Positions 7,691 through 16,040 of a stretch of DNA of 64,000 nt are shown here, one piece after another (positions within the stretch are counted from its first letter, which is position 1; each line of letters starts with the position of its first letter). The stretch is from positions 1 through 64,000 of the forward strand of contig DATJOJ010000055.1 in the NCBI GenBank assembly GCA_035507035.1. Direction: 5' to 3'. The DNA is from DATJOJ01 sp035507035 (GTDB lineage: Bacteria; Acidobacteriota; Terriglobia; Terriglobales; Acidobacteriaceae). Under the pieces are notes generated by a model. That model was given only the letters and a program-made list of their open reading frames with translations. It did not search any database and had not been told where the DNA came from. The position numbers were made by a program, and so were the translations under genes.

Positions 7691-8236
7691 CTAGGGTTTG
7701 TAGAGACGGTAGGTAAAGTCGTAATACACCGCAAAAGCGGGGGAGGGAGTAAAGAAGAAAGTCTGAAGCGTGTGCGTTCCCGGCTGCACATTGTCCATGT
7801 TCTGGGTGAATGAGCCGGCGACGTAGCTGCCGTCGGTGGGGATTTCGCCCAGAGTCGGGCACGGAGGTTGGCTCATTTGCGTTCCATCCACCTCGGTGCA
7901 GATCGCAAAAGTATTGCCCGTCACGGCGTTGCCGCCGACTTGCAGGTGCTGCTCGGCGGAAACCGTGCAGGTGCTGCCACTCGGACAGGTGAATTTCAGC
8001 GGCGAATCCACTGGCACCAATTTGCCGCCGCTGTTGTACCCGCTGGAGTCGCCATAACTCTGGGTTGTGCTCAGCAGTTGCCGATTATAGATAAACTGCG
8101 ACGCAGGCGGTTGCGACGATTGTTTCCCGAAGGGCGTCGCCCTGGGGGAATTCTGCGGCGCGGCTGACAGCGTGAGAAACGTTCCGGCCAAACAAATCGC
8201 GGCCAGCGCGGCCGCAAGCTTCGCGAACTTGTTCAT
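7691..8236 (-). CDS. Secreted hypothetical protein
   Basis: 181 residues of unknown function. A classical signal peptide is visible (MNKF, then a hydrophobic run to about residue 25 ending LSAAP). The mature part is rich in Ser, Thr, Gly and Pro, with paired cysteines (about residues 84, 90, 112 and 125) that may form disulfides, and an aromatic C-terminal strand region (FFFTPSPAFAVYYDFTY). It has the look of a small all-beta exported protein. It is divergently transcribed from the BKACE gene with a 258-base spacer. No family recognised. Confidence 0.75.
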   Translation of the reverse strand: MNKFAKLAAALAAICLAGTFLTLSAAPQNSPRATPFGKQSSQPPASQFIYNRQLLSTTQSYGDSSGYNSGGKLVPVDSPLKFTCPSGSTCTVSAEQHLQVGGNAVTGNTFAICTEVDGTQMSQPPCPTLGEIPTDGSYVAGSFTQNMDNVQPGTHTLQTFFFTPSPAFAVYYDFTYRLYKP

Positions 8237-8494
8237 GGTGATTTCCTTTCGCGGTTGTGGTTTTCGGTTTGGATTTGGCGGGCGTGCAAAAGCGGCACCA
8301 TTATATTAGGTTCGGCGGTGGAAGACTGGCGGCAATCTTAAGCCGCCGATACGATCACGTACGCTTCACTTACGATGGATCACGCAGCGCGCCGGGCCGC
8401 GTTTGCGAGCTGACTTAATACCAGCGTCTGCGGAGTTATACTTCCAACGCCGTCATCCCTCGCAAAAAACGCAGGAGGTGCGAAGACCGCATTT

Positions 8495-9247
8495 ATGCCC
8501 ACAAATGTTTTCCTGCAATGCGCGCTGAATGGCGAGCGGATCCACCCCGCGGCGCCGCGCACTCCGGCAGCGATCGCAGAAGCGGCTCGCGCAGCCGTGG
8601 ATGCGGGCGCTCAATCGGTGCACGTTCATGCCTTTGATGACGCGGGCCGGGAGACTCTCGACAGCGCGGCCTGCGCTAGAGTCGTGCGTGCCATCCGAGT
8701 TCTCTGCCCTGAAACTCCGATTTCCTTAACAACTTCGGCGACGATCGTGCGCGACCCGCGTGAGCGGTTGAGAATTGTCGAAGCATGGGAAGAAATGCCT
8801 GACCTTGTTACCGCGAATCAAGGTGAAGCGGGAATCGTAGAGCTGTGCGAGTTGCTGCTGTCGAGAGGCGTTGGAATTGAAGCCGGACTGTTGAGTACCG
8901 AAGATGCGCGGGTTTTCGTGCGTTCCGGATTGGCAGACCGATGTCGCCGCGTGCTCATTGAGCCGTTGGACGTTGATCCTGAAGTTGCGGTTCAGAATGC
9001 TGCGACGATGGAGGATATTGTCCTATCGGCGGGCATCACGCTGGAGCAGGTTCATCACGGCGAAGGCATTGCCTGTTGGGCAGTGAATCGACGCGGGCTT
9101 GAGCGTGGGCATGGAATTCGCACCGGGGCAGAGGACGTGACGGTGCTCCCTGACGGCCGGGAAGCGCGGGACAACGCTCAGTTGGTGACAGCGGCTGCGG
9201 GCTTGATCCGCGATCATGGGGAGAAACTTGCCCGAAAGCGGGCTTGA
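8495..9247 (+). CDS. BKACE-family enzyme (3-keto-5-aminohexanoate cleavage-like)
   Basis: 250 residues of the beta-keto acid cleavage enzyme family: TIM-barrel, Zn-dependent enzymes that condense a beta-keto acid with acetyl-CoA and split the product. Features: an N-terminal CALNGERIHPAAPRTPAAIA region, the metal-site HVHAFDDAGRETL (about 43-55), SLTTSATI, an EAGLLSTEDA strand, and HHGEGIACW near the C terminus, typical of the family. It is somewhat shorter than the usual 270-300 residues. The actual keto acid is unknown; family members have diverse substrates. It stands alone, convergent with a metallo-hydrolase gene. Confidence 0.82.
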   Translation: MPTNVFLQCALNGERIHPAAPRTPAAIAEAARAAVDAGAQSVHVHAFDDAGRETLDSAACARVVRAIRVLCPETPISLTTSATIVRDPRERLRIVEAWEEMPDLVTANQGEAGIVELCELLLSRGVGIEAGLLSTEDARVFVRSGLADRCRRVLIEPLDVDPEVAVQNAATMEDIVLSAGITLEQVHHGEGIACWAVNRRGLERGHGIRTGAEDVTVLPDGREARDNAQLVTAAAGLIRDHGEKLARKRA

Positions 9248-9295
9248 GTGGGTCCTGGCGCTGTGGGAGCATTGCAGAACTCATTCAGACGACGG

Positions 9296-9922
9296 CTATC
9301 TCAAGAACGGATTGCTTTCGCGCTCTTCGCCGATCGTGGTCAACGGGCCGTGGCCGGGGACAACGACGGTCTCATCCGGCAGGGCGAGAACTTTTTCCTG
9401 GATGGAGTTGATAATTTTGTCGAACGATCCGCCGGGCAGGTCGGTGCGGCCGATGCTACCGGCAAACAGCGTGTCGCCGGCAATCAGTTTTTTCTCCAGC
9501 GGAAAATACAGGCAGACGCTGCCTTCGGTGTGGCCGGGGGTGTGGATGACGTCGGCTACCAGCGAGCCGGTTTGGACTTTATCGGATTGAGCCACGCTCT
9601 GATCGATCTCCACTTTGCCGGGAGACGCCATGCCGCACCAGGCGGCCTGCATGTCGAGCATCTTGAGTAACGCGTAGTCGTTCTGGTTGAGCAGAATGGG
9701 CGCGCCGGTGGCCGCGCGCAGCTTCATCGCTCCGCCCACGTGATCGATGTGCGCGTGGGTGATGACGATTTGCTTGACCTTGAGATTGTGCTTGGCAACG
9801 AGGGCGAGAACATCTTCGATGTCGTCGCCAGGATCGATGACCATGGCCTCGCGCGTAGTGTCATCGCCAATGACGGAGCAGTTGCACTGCAGCGGTCCGA
9901 CGGGAAGAATTTCGTGGATCAT
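9296..9922 (-). CDS. MBL-fold metallo-hydrolase (glyoxalase II-like)
   Basis: 208 residues of the metallo-beta-lactamase fold. The zinc motif THAHIDHVGG gives His56, His58, Asp60 and His61. Further metal ligands are in HTPGHTEGS and in the C-terminal VPGHGPLTT. Length and motifs fit the compact hydroxyacylglutathione-hydrolase-like group (YcbL type), which hydrolyses thioesters. The substrate is not determinable here. It lies downstream of secG, separated by a 79-base spacer that forms a long imperfect hairpin. Confidence 0.88.
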   Translation of the reverse strand: MIHEILPVGPLQCNCSVIGDDTTREAMVIDPGDDIEDVLALVAKHNLKVKQIVITHAHIDHVGGAMKLRAATGAPILLNQNDYALLKMLDMQAAWCGMASPGKVEIDQSVAQSDKVQTGSLVADVIHTPGHTEGSVCLYFPLEKKLIAGDTLFAGSIGRTDLPGGSFDKIINSIQEKVLALPDETVVVPGHGPLTTIGEERESNPFLR

Positions 9923-9929
9923 GAGAGGC

Positions 9930-10001
9930 GTCGTTGGTCGTCGGTCGTTCGTCGATGGCAGCTATGAGATCTTCCGAACGACCAAGGACGAAGGACCAAG
10001 G
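9930..10001. repeat. Long imperfect inverted repeat in the secG-hydrolase spacer
   Basis: The left arm contains GGTCGTTCG (9943-9951) and the right arm its exact complement CGAACGACC (9975-9983). The outer parts of both arms are built from repeated GGTCGTCGG / AAGGACGAAGGACCAAGG units that pair partially. The element fills nearly the whole spacer between the secG stop and the hydrolase start. It resembles a dispersed palindromic element rather than a terminator. Confidence 0.6.
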
Positions 10002-10002
10002 A

Positions 10003-10323
10003 CTACTTCTGCTGCGCCGGCACCGCCGGCTTCGCTGGCACCGGCTTCACCGGCGCCGAGCTAACCCCTTGCAGCACCGACTTCGGGCCGCCGCGTCGCG
10101 AGGCATACACCGAAAGCGTAATCGAAGTCACCAGAAAGATGACGGTCGCCCAGGTGGTAGCTTTGGTCAAGGCCGTGGCAGAGCCGCGCGGACCGAACGC
10201 GGTCTGGCTGCCCATGCCGCCGAAGGCGGCAGCAATGTCGCCGCTGGTGCCGCTCTGCAGCAACACGACGATGATCAGAAACAAGCAAACGATAATGTGA
10301 ATCACGGTAATTAAAACGACCAT
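10003..10323 (-). CDS. secG: Preprotein translocase subunit SecG
   Basis: Small auxiliary subunit of the SecYEG protein-export channel in the inner membrane. Two transmembrane segments are visible (about residues 2-22 and 56-76). Between them is the conserved QSGTSGDIAAAFGGMGSQTAFG loop, here starting near residue 23. After the second segment there is a Pro/Ala/Lys-rich cytoplasmic tail (VKPVPAKPAVPAQQK). The 106-residue length is normal. It sits downstream of tpiA with a tRNA-Leu gene in between, a common gap-pgk-tpiA-secG context. Confidence 0.93.
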   Translation of the reverse strand: MVVLITVIHIIVCLFLIIVVLLQSGTSGDIAAAFGGMGSQTAFGPRGSATALTKATTWATVIFLVTSITLSVYASRRGGPKSVLQGVSSAPVKPVPAKPAVPAQQK

Positions 10324-10375
10324 AGGGTTAATTCACTCCGAGCGCGCCAGCGATGTATATTTTCGCGAAATTTCG

Positions 10376-10460
10376 TGGTGCGGAAGGGGGGACTTGAACC
10401 CCCATGCCTTTCGGCGCCACCCCCTCAAGATGGTGTGTCTGCCAATTCCACCACTTCCGC
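10376..10460 (-). tRNA. tRNA-Leu (anticodon GAG)
   Basis: Read on the minus strand, the acceptor arm GCGGAAG pairs with CTTCCGC and is followed by A and an encoded CCA (10376-10378). The D arm has the TGGTGGAATTGGCAGACAC form of leucine tRNAs. The anticodon stem CCATC/GGTGG encloses TTGAGGG, giving anticodon GAG. A long variable arm (class II) and a GGGGGTTCAAGTCCCCC T-arm complete the cloverleaf. 85 bases including CCA. Confidence 0.97.
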
Positions 10461-10539
10461 ACAGGCGCACGAAAAACTGCGTAGAGGCTAACTGATTATA
10501 GCAAAGGCGGAGGGCGGAGCCCGACGCGTTTGCGGCGAG

Positions 10540-11292
10540 TCAATAGTGCACGATGGCGGCGAAAGATTTGGGATCGAGGCTGGCGCCGCCGACGAGCGCG
10601 CCGTCGATTTCTTCTTCCGACATCAGAGCCTTGGCGTTTTCAGGCTTCACCGATCCTCCGTAGAGGATGCGCAGTTGGTTGGCGAAATCTTCGCCGAAAG
10701 TGGTAGCGGCTTCGCCACGAATGAGTCGATGCGCGTCGGCCGCCATTTGCGGAGTTGCGGTCTTCCCTGTTCCGATGGCCCAGACAGGTTCGTAGGCGAT
10801 GACCAGCTTGGCAGCTTTCTTGGTGGAGATTTTGTGAAATGCGCGGTCGCATTGGCGGCGAAGGACATCTTCGGTGAGGCCGGCTTCACGCTCCTGCAGG
10901 ACTTCGCCGACGCAGACGATGGGAGTCAATCCGGCTTCGAGCGCGGCTTTGAGACGGAGGTTGACGGTATCGTCGGTTTCGCCGAAATATTGGCGGCGCT
11001 CAGAGTGTCCGATGATGACGTGGGTGCAGCCAAGAGCGAGCAGCATGGGCGCGGAGATCTCTCCCGTATAAGCACCCTCGTTGGCCCAGTGGACATTCTG
11101 CGCGCCCACGGCCACGTTCGAGCCTTTGGCCGATTCGATGGCCGCGTGCAGATCGAGGCAGGGGGTGCAGACGACGATTTCGTCGCGGTGATGATTGGTG
11201 ACAAGCGGAAGGAAGTGGCGGAAGAAGTCGTGGGTCTGGTCGGGAGTCTTGTACATCTTCCAGTTGGCGGCAATGAGCTTTTTGCGTGGCAT
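10540..11292 (-). CDS. tpiA: Triosephosphate isomerase
   Basis: Interconverts dihydroxyacetone phosphate and glyceraldehyde 3-phosphate in glycolysis. The active-site motifs are complete: AANWKM (Asn10, Lys12), IIGHSERR (catalytic His near residue 97) and YEPVWAIGTGKTA (catalytic Glu near 169, with flexible loop 6). It ends with the phosphate-binding YGGSVKPENA and ALVGGASL. The 250-residue length is standard. It belongs to the minus-strand block that also carries gap and pgk. Confidence 0.97.
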   Translation of the reverse strand: MPRKKLIAANWKMYKTPDQTHDFFRHFLPLVTNHHRDEIVVCTPCLDLHAAIESAKGSNVAVGAQNVHWANEGAYTGEISAPMLLALGCTHVIIGHSERRQYFGETDDTVNLRLKAALEAGLTPIVCVGEVLQEREAGLTEDVLRRQCDRAFHKISTKKAAKLVIAYEPVWAIGTGKTATPQMAADAHRLIRGEAATTFGEDFANQLRILYGGSVKPENAKALMSEEEIDGALVGGASLDPKSFAAIVHY

Positions 11293-11338
11293 ATTTTTTT
11301 GAAAATCTTCAACCGCAGAGGACGCCGAGGAATCGAGC

Positions 11339-11926
11339 TTACTCTTTTCCCTCTTCTATTGTGCACGGGAACGCGGAATTGTGCAGCTTGCGAGCGGCAG
11401 AGGTGAAAGCACGCAAGGCGTCTGCGTCAAAAAGCACGAAGCGGACGTGCTTCAGATGAGTGGTTGCGGAGAGCGCTTCGAGAGCGGCGGTCACGGCGAC
11501 ATGGGCAGCGTCGGCGACAGGATATCCGTAGACGCCGGTGGAGATAGCAGGGAAAGAAATGGATTCGAGAGCATGCTCGTCGGCGAGGCGGATCGATTCG
11601 CGATGACAGCTCGCCAGGGTTTCGGGCTCTCCGTGCTGGCCGTCGCGATAGATCGGGCCGACGGTGTGGATAACGTGTTTTGCGGCAAGATGGCCGCCCG
11701 TGGTGATAACGGCCTGGCCGGCGGGAAGGCGGCCGATTTTGCCGACGATTTGTTTGCACTCAGTGAGGACGGCCGGGCCACCGGCGCGGTGAATGGCGCC
11801 ATCGACGCCTCCGCCGCCGAGGAGCGAGGAGTTAGCGGCGTTGACGATAGCGTCTGTAGTCTCGCGCGTGATGTCGGCAGGGCCGTGGAACGAGATGGAT
11901 TTGGAGTTGGGGAGAAGGAGGCGCAT
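11339..11926 (-). CDS. Macro-domain protein, O-acetyl-ADP-ribose deacetylase type
   Basis: Binds ADP-ribose and probably removes acetyl or ADP-ribosyl groups from it or from proteins. Motifs of the MacroD-like class: DAIVNAANSSLLGGGGVDGAIH near residues 26-47, TGGHLAAKHVIHTVGP, and the phosphate loop FPAISTGVYGYP. I start at the ATG at 11926, which gives a compact 195-residue macro domain; the open frame upstream to 12118 encodes an unconserved Ser/Leu-rich stretch overlapping the neighbouring gene. It lies between tpiA and an uncharacterised gene, all on the same strand. Confidence 0.9.
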   Translation of the reverse strand: MRLLLPNSKSISFHGPADITRETTDAIVNAANSSLLGGGGVDGAIHRAGGPAVLTECKQIVGKIGRLPAGQAVITTGGHLAAKHVIHTVGPIYRDGQHGEPETLASCHRESIRLADEHALESISFPAISTGVYGYPVADAAHVAVTAALEALSATTHLKHVRFVLFDADALRAFTSAARKLHNSAFPCTIEEGKE

Positions 11927-12041
11927 GGGAAATCCAGGAATGAGTGTAAGGAAGGGGATGGGCGAAGGCAAAGCCGCGAGCCTGAGCAAGCTCAAGGGAG
12001 GGTTTGAGTGAAATAGAGATTTTTCACCAATTGACCGGCAC

Positions 12042-12491
12042 CTATTGCGCAAAGTCTTTGAGGACAGACGTGACCCAATCTCTAATCTGTTCCTCAGACC
12101 GGCCCATTGATTGAGCAATCCAAACGTCGTCGTGCAGAGTTCCTAATGCCTGAATCTCCTTTGCGTACTTTGAGCGGACCCAGAGCGATTCAAAGGCTTG
12201 AACGTGCCGAATCGGATCGTCACCATTTCGTAGAATCTCTCGTGCCGTTTCCTTCGCTACTCTGAGGGCAGCTTCTCCGATGGTGATCTGAGCCAAACCA
12301 AGCTCGTTCACCACTCGTGGGAGCACTTCTGCAACTTCAAAATAAGTTGGACGTTCGAGAATGGCCAAACGCAGTGTCGCTGGACCATCGAGACCTGCTT
12401 CTAGCGCATCCTGCGCAATCTGGGGCATGTCGGCAGAAGCGATAAGGTCTAATGCGAGTCTCGCCTCGATCTGTTCTCGATCAAATGCCAC
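12042..12491 (-). CDS. Hypothetical helical protein
   Basis: 149 residues, not recognised. It is largely alpha-helical and acidic, without signal peptide or membrane segment, so probably cytosolic. Sequence such as LALDLIASADMPQIAQDALEAG and ERPTYFEVAEVLPRVVNELG suggests short helical-hairpin packing, and the C-terminal SMGRSEEQIRDWVTSVLKDF could be an amphipathic helix. It sits between greB and the macro-domain gene on the same strand, 115 bases upstream of the latter. Coding potential looks good (consistent codon bias, clean stop), but no function can be assigned. Confidence 0.65.
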   Translation of the reverse strand: MAFDREQIEARLALDLIASADMPQIAQDALEAGLDGPATLRLAILERPTYFEVAEVLPRVVNELGLAQITIGEAALRVAKETAREILRNGDDPIRHVQAFESLWVRSKYAKEIQALGTLHDDVWIAQSMGRSEEQIRDWVTSVLKDFAQ

Positions 12492-12783
12492 GCCGCCATT
12501 TTAAGCTCGATGAGGGTTCGCTGGCGAAAGCGGGCGATAGCGCAAGCGTGCGCTTTTGCTTCGCCCGTTTGCGGGGGGATGAGTCAAATCGCGATTGACG
12601 CGCCTACAGAGCAGATGGAGCCTGAGATAGCTTCCGGATTGCAGATTCTGAAAGTTGATGGCGATAAGCGTATTTAGGAGGATGCAACTCATCTCCTGTC
12701 GCTTGCCAACGGCCGATAGCTCGCTATGACGGTCGTGGCTCTTTCGCCACGTGTGCCGTTCCGCCTCTTCTTCGTCAGGCGGA

Positions 12784-13386
12784 TTAGCGTCGGCGAGGGA
12801 GTCTCTTTGCCGAGGTCTCGGATCCAGGTGGTTCACGGAACGGCTCCACAGAAATGCGCTGGTAACACACTTCCAGCACGGTCAGATACTCTGTACCGCC
12901 GGGAGCGTGAAGAACTACGCTGTCGCCCGCTGCCGACTTCATCAACGCGCGCCCCAGAGGTGACACCCAACTGATGTGGTTGCGGTTGAGATCGACCTCG
13001 TCGGTGCCCACGATGCTGACGACTCGCTCCGCTCCCGCGGCATTTGCATAGCGCACGGTCGCTCCGAAGAATGCCCTCATCGCCGCCTGCCCCGCTCTGG
13101 GAGTTTCCGGGTCCACCACTTCCGCGGCTTCGATTCGCTTGGTGAGAAAGCGAATCCGTCCATCGATCTGCCGCAGGCGCCGCTTGCCGTACCGATAGTC
13201 GGCGTTATCACTACGATCGCCGTTGCCGGCAGCCCACGCCACCACCTCCGCCACGGCAGGGCGTTCCCTGGTGAGCAAAAACCGATGCTCATCTTTGAGG
13301 CGCTGCAGCCCGCTCGGCGTTATGTAGTTCTTGCTTCGCGCCGCGGGCTCGTCCGGTTGTGGCTTTCTCGTAAACCCTTTCCGCAA
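12784..13386 (-). CDS. greB: Transcription elongation factor GreB-type
   Basis: Stimulates the transcript-cleavage activity of backtracked RNA polymerase. The N-terminal antiparallel coiled coil begins YITPSGLQRLKDEHRFL and its tip is acidic (GDRSDNADYRYGKRRL, residues about 56-71), the form typical of GreA/GreB. The C-terminal FKBP-like domain contains NRNHISWVSPLGRALMKSA and GDSVVLHAP. The 200-residue length, with a basic 15-residue N-terminal extension and a basic tail (AKRLPRRR), is longer than the usual 155-170. It follows pgk on the minus strand with a hairpin-rich 211-base spacer. Confidence 0.87.
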   Translation of the reverse strand: MRKGFTRKPQPDEPAARSKNYITPSGLQRLKDEHRFLLTRERPAVAEVVAWAAGNGDRSDNADYRYGKRRLRQIDGRIRFLTKRIEAAEVVDPETPRAGQAAMRAFFGATVRYANAAGAERVVSIVGTDEVDLNRNHISWVSPLGRALMKSAAGDSVVLHAPGGTEYLTVLEVCYQRISVEPFREPPGSETSAKRLPRRR

Positions 13387-13535
13387 TCCTGTAGTCCTTT
13401 CAGCGCGAATCTAGTGGGTGCAGCAATGAACGGGGATGAACGCCGATAGAAGATACTGTAGGTCATCCGCGTTCCTGCAGGTCCATCTGCGGCCCAACTG
13501 ATTTTTTCACGTCTTCCAATCCCATGGATGGATGC

Positions 13536-13562
13536 CCGCACAACGCAAACCGTGTTGTGCGG
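13536..13562. repeat. 9-bp inverted repeat downstream of pgk
   Basis: CCGCACAAC (13536-13544) and GTTGTGCGG (13554-13562), perfect, with a nine-base loop. Together with the hairpin at 13575-13593 it forms a pair of stem-loops directly after the pgk stop. No T-tract follows on the minus strand. Confidence 0.6.
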
Positions 13563-13574
13563 AGCCCTCGCGCG

Positions 13575-13593
13575 GGCGGACAAGGCGTCCGCC
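13575..13593. repeat. GGCGGAC hairpin at the 3' end of pgk
   Basis: GGCGGAC (13575-13581) and GTCCGCC (13587-13593) with a five-base loop, four bases past the pgk stop codon. It shares its stem with the hairpin at 3153-3174 after vsr, suggesting a dispersed 3'-end element. Confidence 0.6.
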
Positions 13594-13597
13594 ACAG

Positions 13598-14809
13598 TCA
13601 CTTCTTGTCAGTCAGGGCTTCGACACCGGGAAGCTTCTTCCCTTCCAAAAATTCCAGAGAGGCGCCGCCGCCGGTGGAGATGTGGGTAATTTTGTCGGCG
13701 ACGCCGGCAGCGTGGACGGCAGCGACGGAGTCTCCGCCGCCGACGATCGAAACCGCACCCACATTTTCGGCGACGGCGTGGGCGATTTTGAAAGTGCCTT
13801 TCGCAAAAGGCGAGACTTCGAAAACTCCCATGGGACCGTTCCAAACGATGGTGCGGGCGCGAGCAATCTCGTCAGAAAACTCTTCGACGGTTTGCGGGCC
13901 GATATCGAGGCCCATCATGTTTGCGGGAATCGGCTGATTGCCGTTGACGGTGCGGGTAACGGCATTGACGTCGATGCGGTCGGCGATCACGTGGTCCATC
14001 GGCAGGAGAAACTTTACGTTTTTGCTTTTCGCGTCGTGGAGAATCTGGCGGGCCAGGTCGAGTTTGTCGTCTTCCACGCGCGACTTGCCGACATTGAGTC
14101 CCTGAGCTTTTAAGAATGTATAGGCCATGGCACCGCCGATGATGAGCGAATCGACTTTGGTCATCAGGTGCTGGATAACGCCGATCTTGTCGCTGACTTT
14201 GGCGCCGCCAAGAATTGCGATGAACGGCTTCTCGGGATGATGGGTGGTGCGGCCGAGATATTCGAGCTCTTTCTCCATGAGCAGTCCGGCGGCGGACTTT
14301 TGAACAAACTTGGTGATGCCCACGGTGGAGGCGTGGGCGCGATGGGCGGTGCCGAAAGCGTCGTTGACGTAAAAGTCGGCGAGCTTGGCAAGTTGCTTGG
14401 AGAATTTTTCGTCGTTGGCTTCTTCTTCGGCGTGAAAACGAAGATTTTCGAGCAGAAGAGTTTGACCTTTTTCGAGCTTGCCCGCCATTTCTTCGGCTTC
14501 AATGCCGACGCAATCAGGGCAGAAGCCAACGTTCTCGCCGCGAGCCAGTTCTTTATCGAGCATCATGCGCAGACGCTCGGCGACGGGCTTGAGGCTCATG
14601 GCCGGATTGGGCTTGCCCTTGGGGCGGCCGAGGTGCGAGGCGAGAATGAGGCGCGCACCGTGGCGCAGAGCGTACTCGATGGTGGGCAGAGTCTCGCGGA
14701 TGCGAGTATCGTCCATGACCCGGCCGTCTTCGAGCGGAACGTTGAAATCGACACGCATGAAAATGCGGTGGTCGTTTAAGGGAAGATCGCGAATGGAAAG
14801 TTTGGACAT
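13598..14809 (-). CDS. pgk: Phosphoglycerate kinase
   Basis: Transfers phosphate from 1,3-bisphosphoglycerate to ADP in glycolysis. The N-terminal substrate-binding segment FMRVDFNVPLEDG (about 17-29), the HLGRPKG motif, the hinge region and the C-terminal nucleotide site with NGPMGVFEVSPF and SIVGGGDSVAAV are all present. The 403-residue length is normal. It is 128 bases downstream of gap on the same strand; that spacer carries a 9-bp hairpin and a copy of a dispersed repeat, so the two genes may be differentially expressed. Confidence 0.97.
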   Translation of the reverse strand: MSKLSIRDLPLNDHRIFMRVDFNVPLEDGRVMDDTRIRETLPTIEYALRHGARLILASHLGRPKGKPNPAMSLKPVAERLRMMLDKELARGENVGFCPDCVGIEAEEMAGKLEKGQTLLLENLRFHAEEEANDEKFSKQLAKLADFYVNDAFGTAHRAHASTVGITKFVQKSAAGLLMEKELEYLGRTTHHPEKPFIAILGGAKVSDKIGVIQHLMTKVDSLIIGGAMAYTFLKAQGLNVGKSRVEDDKLDLARQILHDAKSKNVKFLLPMDHVIADRIDVNAVTRTVNGNQPIPANMMGLDIGPQTVEEFSDEIARARTIVWNGPMGVFEVSPFAKGTFKIAHAVAENVGAVSIVGGGDSVAAVHAAGVADKITHISTGGGASLEFLEGKKLPGVEALTDKK

Positions 14810-14851
14810 GGCTGGTTGTCCTTAATAAGGAAGGTCGCCCCGCACATTACT

Positions 14852-14874
14852 GCAATCGCGATTCACGCGATTGC
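14852..14874. repeat. 9-bp inverted repeat in the gap-pgk spacer
   Basis: GCAATCGCG (14852-14860) and CGCGATTGC (14866-14874) with the loop ATTCA. It lies between the gap stop and the pgk start, adjacent to the dispersed repeat at 14883-14930. It could be an mRNA processing or attenuation structure within the glycolytic operon; this is inference. Confidence 0.55.
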
Positions 14875-14882
14875 GCGCGGTG

Positions 14883-14930
14883 CCTCCCTCAGATCCTTGG
14901 TTCGTCAAACCGCGACTCACTTAGGATGAC
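14883..14930. repeat. Dispersed 'CTCAGGATGAC' repeat, gap-pgk spacer copy
   Basis: CTCCCTCAGATCCTTGG at the left and CTCACTTAGGATGACAA at the right match the ends of the copies at 18231-18291 and 19034-19087, with a diverged middle. It is intergenic. Confidence 0.5.
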
Positions 14931-14937
14931 AAATTCG

Positions 14938-15948
14938 TCACAGGCCTTTCTTGCCGATGTATTCGATCAGGTCGCGCACACGGCAGGAGTAGCCCCACTC
15001 GTTGTCGTACCAGGAAATCACTTTGACCATGTTGCCGCCGACGACCATAGTACAGAGCGAATCGACGATCGAAGAACGCGAGTCACCGCGGAAGTCGGCT
15101 GAAACCAGTTCGTGCTCTTCGTATCCGAGGTAGCCCTTCAGCGGTCCGTCTTCAGACGCTTTTTTGAGCGCAGCGTTGACTTCTTCTTTCGTAGTTTTCT
15201 TTTCGACCAGAGCGACAAGGTCGACGACCGAAACGTTGGGCGTGGGCACACGGACGGCAAATCCGTCGAGCTTGCCTGCCATGTCAGGAATCACGAGCTT
15301 CAGCGCCTTGGCGGCGCCGGTCGAGGTCGGAATCATGGAAAGCGCGGCGGCGCGGGCGCGGCGCAGATCCTTATGCGGGAAATCCAGGATGACCTGATCG
15401 TTGGTATAGGAATGGATCGTGGTCATGGTCCCGCTGACGATTTTGAAATTGTCGTGCACAACTTTTGTGATCGGCGCCAGGCAGTTGGTGGTGCAGGAAG
15501 CGTTCGAAATAATGTGGTGCTTGGCGGGGTCGTAGCTTTGGTGATTGACGCCGAGCACGAGAGTGACGTCTTCATTCTTGGCGGGCGCGGAGATGATGAC
15601 TTTTTTGACCGGACCGCGGAGGTGCTTCTTAGCATCATTGGCGTCGGTGAAGCGGCCGGTCGATTCGATGACAACCTGCGCGCCGACGGATTCCCAGGGA
15701 AGTTTGGCGGGATCTTTTTCGGCGAAAACTTTGAAGGTCTTGTTGTCGACAGTGATGCTGTCGGCCCCGGCGGAGACCTTATTGTGCAGGTTGCCGAGGA
15801 CCGAGTCGTACTTCAAAAGGTGAGCGAGCGTTTTGGGATCGGTGAGATCGTTGACGGCGACGAACTCGAGATTGGGATCGTTGAGCGAGGCGCGCAAGAC
15901 GTTGCGTCCGATGCGTCCGAAACCGTTAATGCCAACTTTGATAGCCAT
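14938..15948 (-). CDS. gap: Glyceraldehyde-3-phosphate dehydrogenase
   Basis: Oxidises glyceraldehyde 3-phosphate to 1,3-bisphosphoglycerate with NAD(P). It has the N-terminal Rossmann motif GINGFGRIGRNVLRA, an acidic residue in VAVNDLTD (Asp34, suggesting NAD preference), the catalytic SNASCTTNCLAP with Cys152, and the C-terminal WYDNEWGYS. The 336-residue length is standard. It is first of the minus-strand glycolytic series gap, pgk, (greB, hypothetical, macro), tpiA. Confidence 0.97.
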   Translation of the reverse strand: MAIKVGINGFGRIGRNVLRASLNDPNLEFVAVNDLTDPKTLAHLLKYDSVLGNLHNKVSAGADSITVDNKTFKVFAEKDPAKLPWESVGAQVVIESTGRFTDANDAKKHLRGPVKKVIISAPAKNEDVTLVLGVNHQSYDPAKHHIISNASCTTNCLAPITKVVHDNFKIVSGTMTTIHSYTNDQVILDFPHKDLRRARAAALSMIPTSTGAAKALKLVIPDMAGKLDGFAVRVPTPNVSVVDLVALVEKKTTKEEVNAALKKASEDGPLKGYLGYEEHELVSADFRGDSRSSIVDSLCTMVVGGNMVKVISWYDNEWGYSCRVRDLIEYIGKKGL

Positions 15949-16040
15949 GGCTTCTCCGTGCGAATGAATACAGATGAGAAATATGTCGTGCCGGAAACTA
16001 AAAATGGTAGCAGGTTGGGCAAGGGGGCAGCAAATGGGGA

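Noticed and set aside
7337..7791. Overlapping open frames on both strands in the gene-free stretch
   Set aside because: No family likeness, no ribosome-binding site, and one overlaps the well-supported secreted-protein gene.
11927..12118. N-terminal extension of the macro-domain protein
   Set aside because: Overlaps the neighbouring hypothetical gene and encodes Ser/Leu/Pro-rich sequence not seen in macro domains; the ATG at 11926 gives a complete domain.
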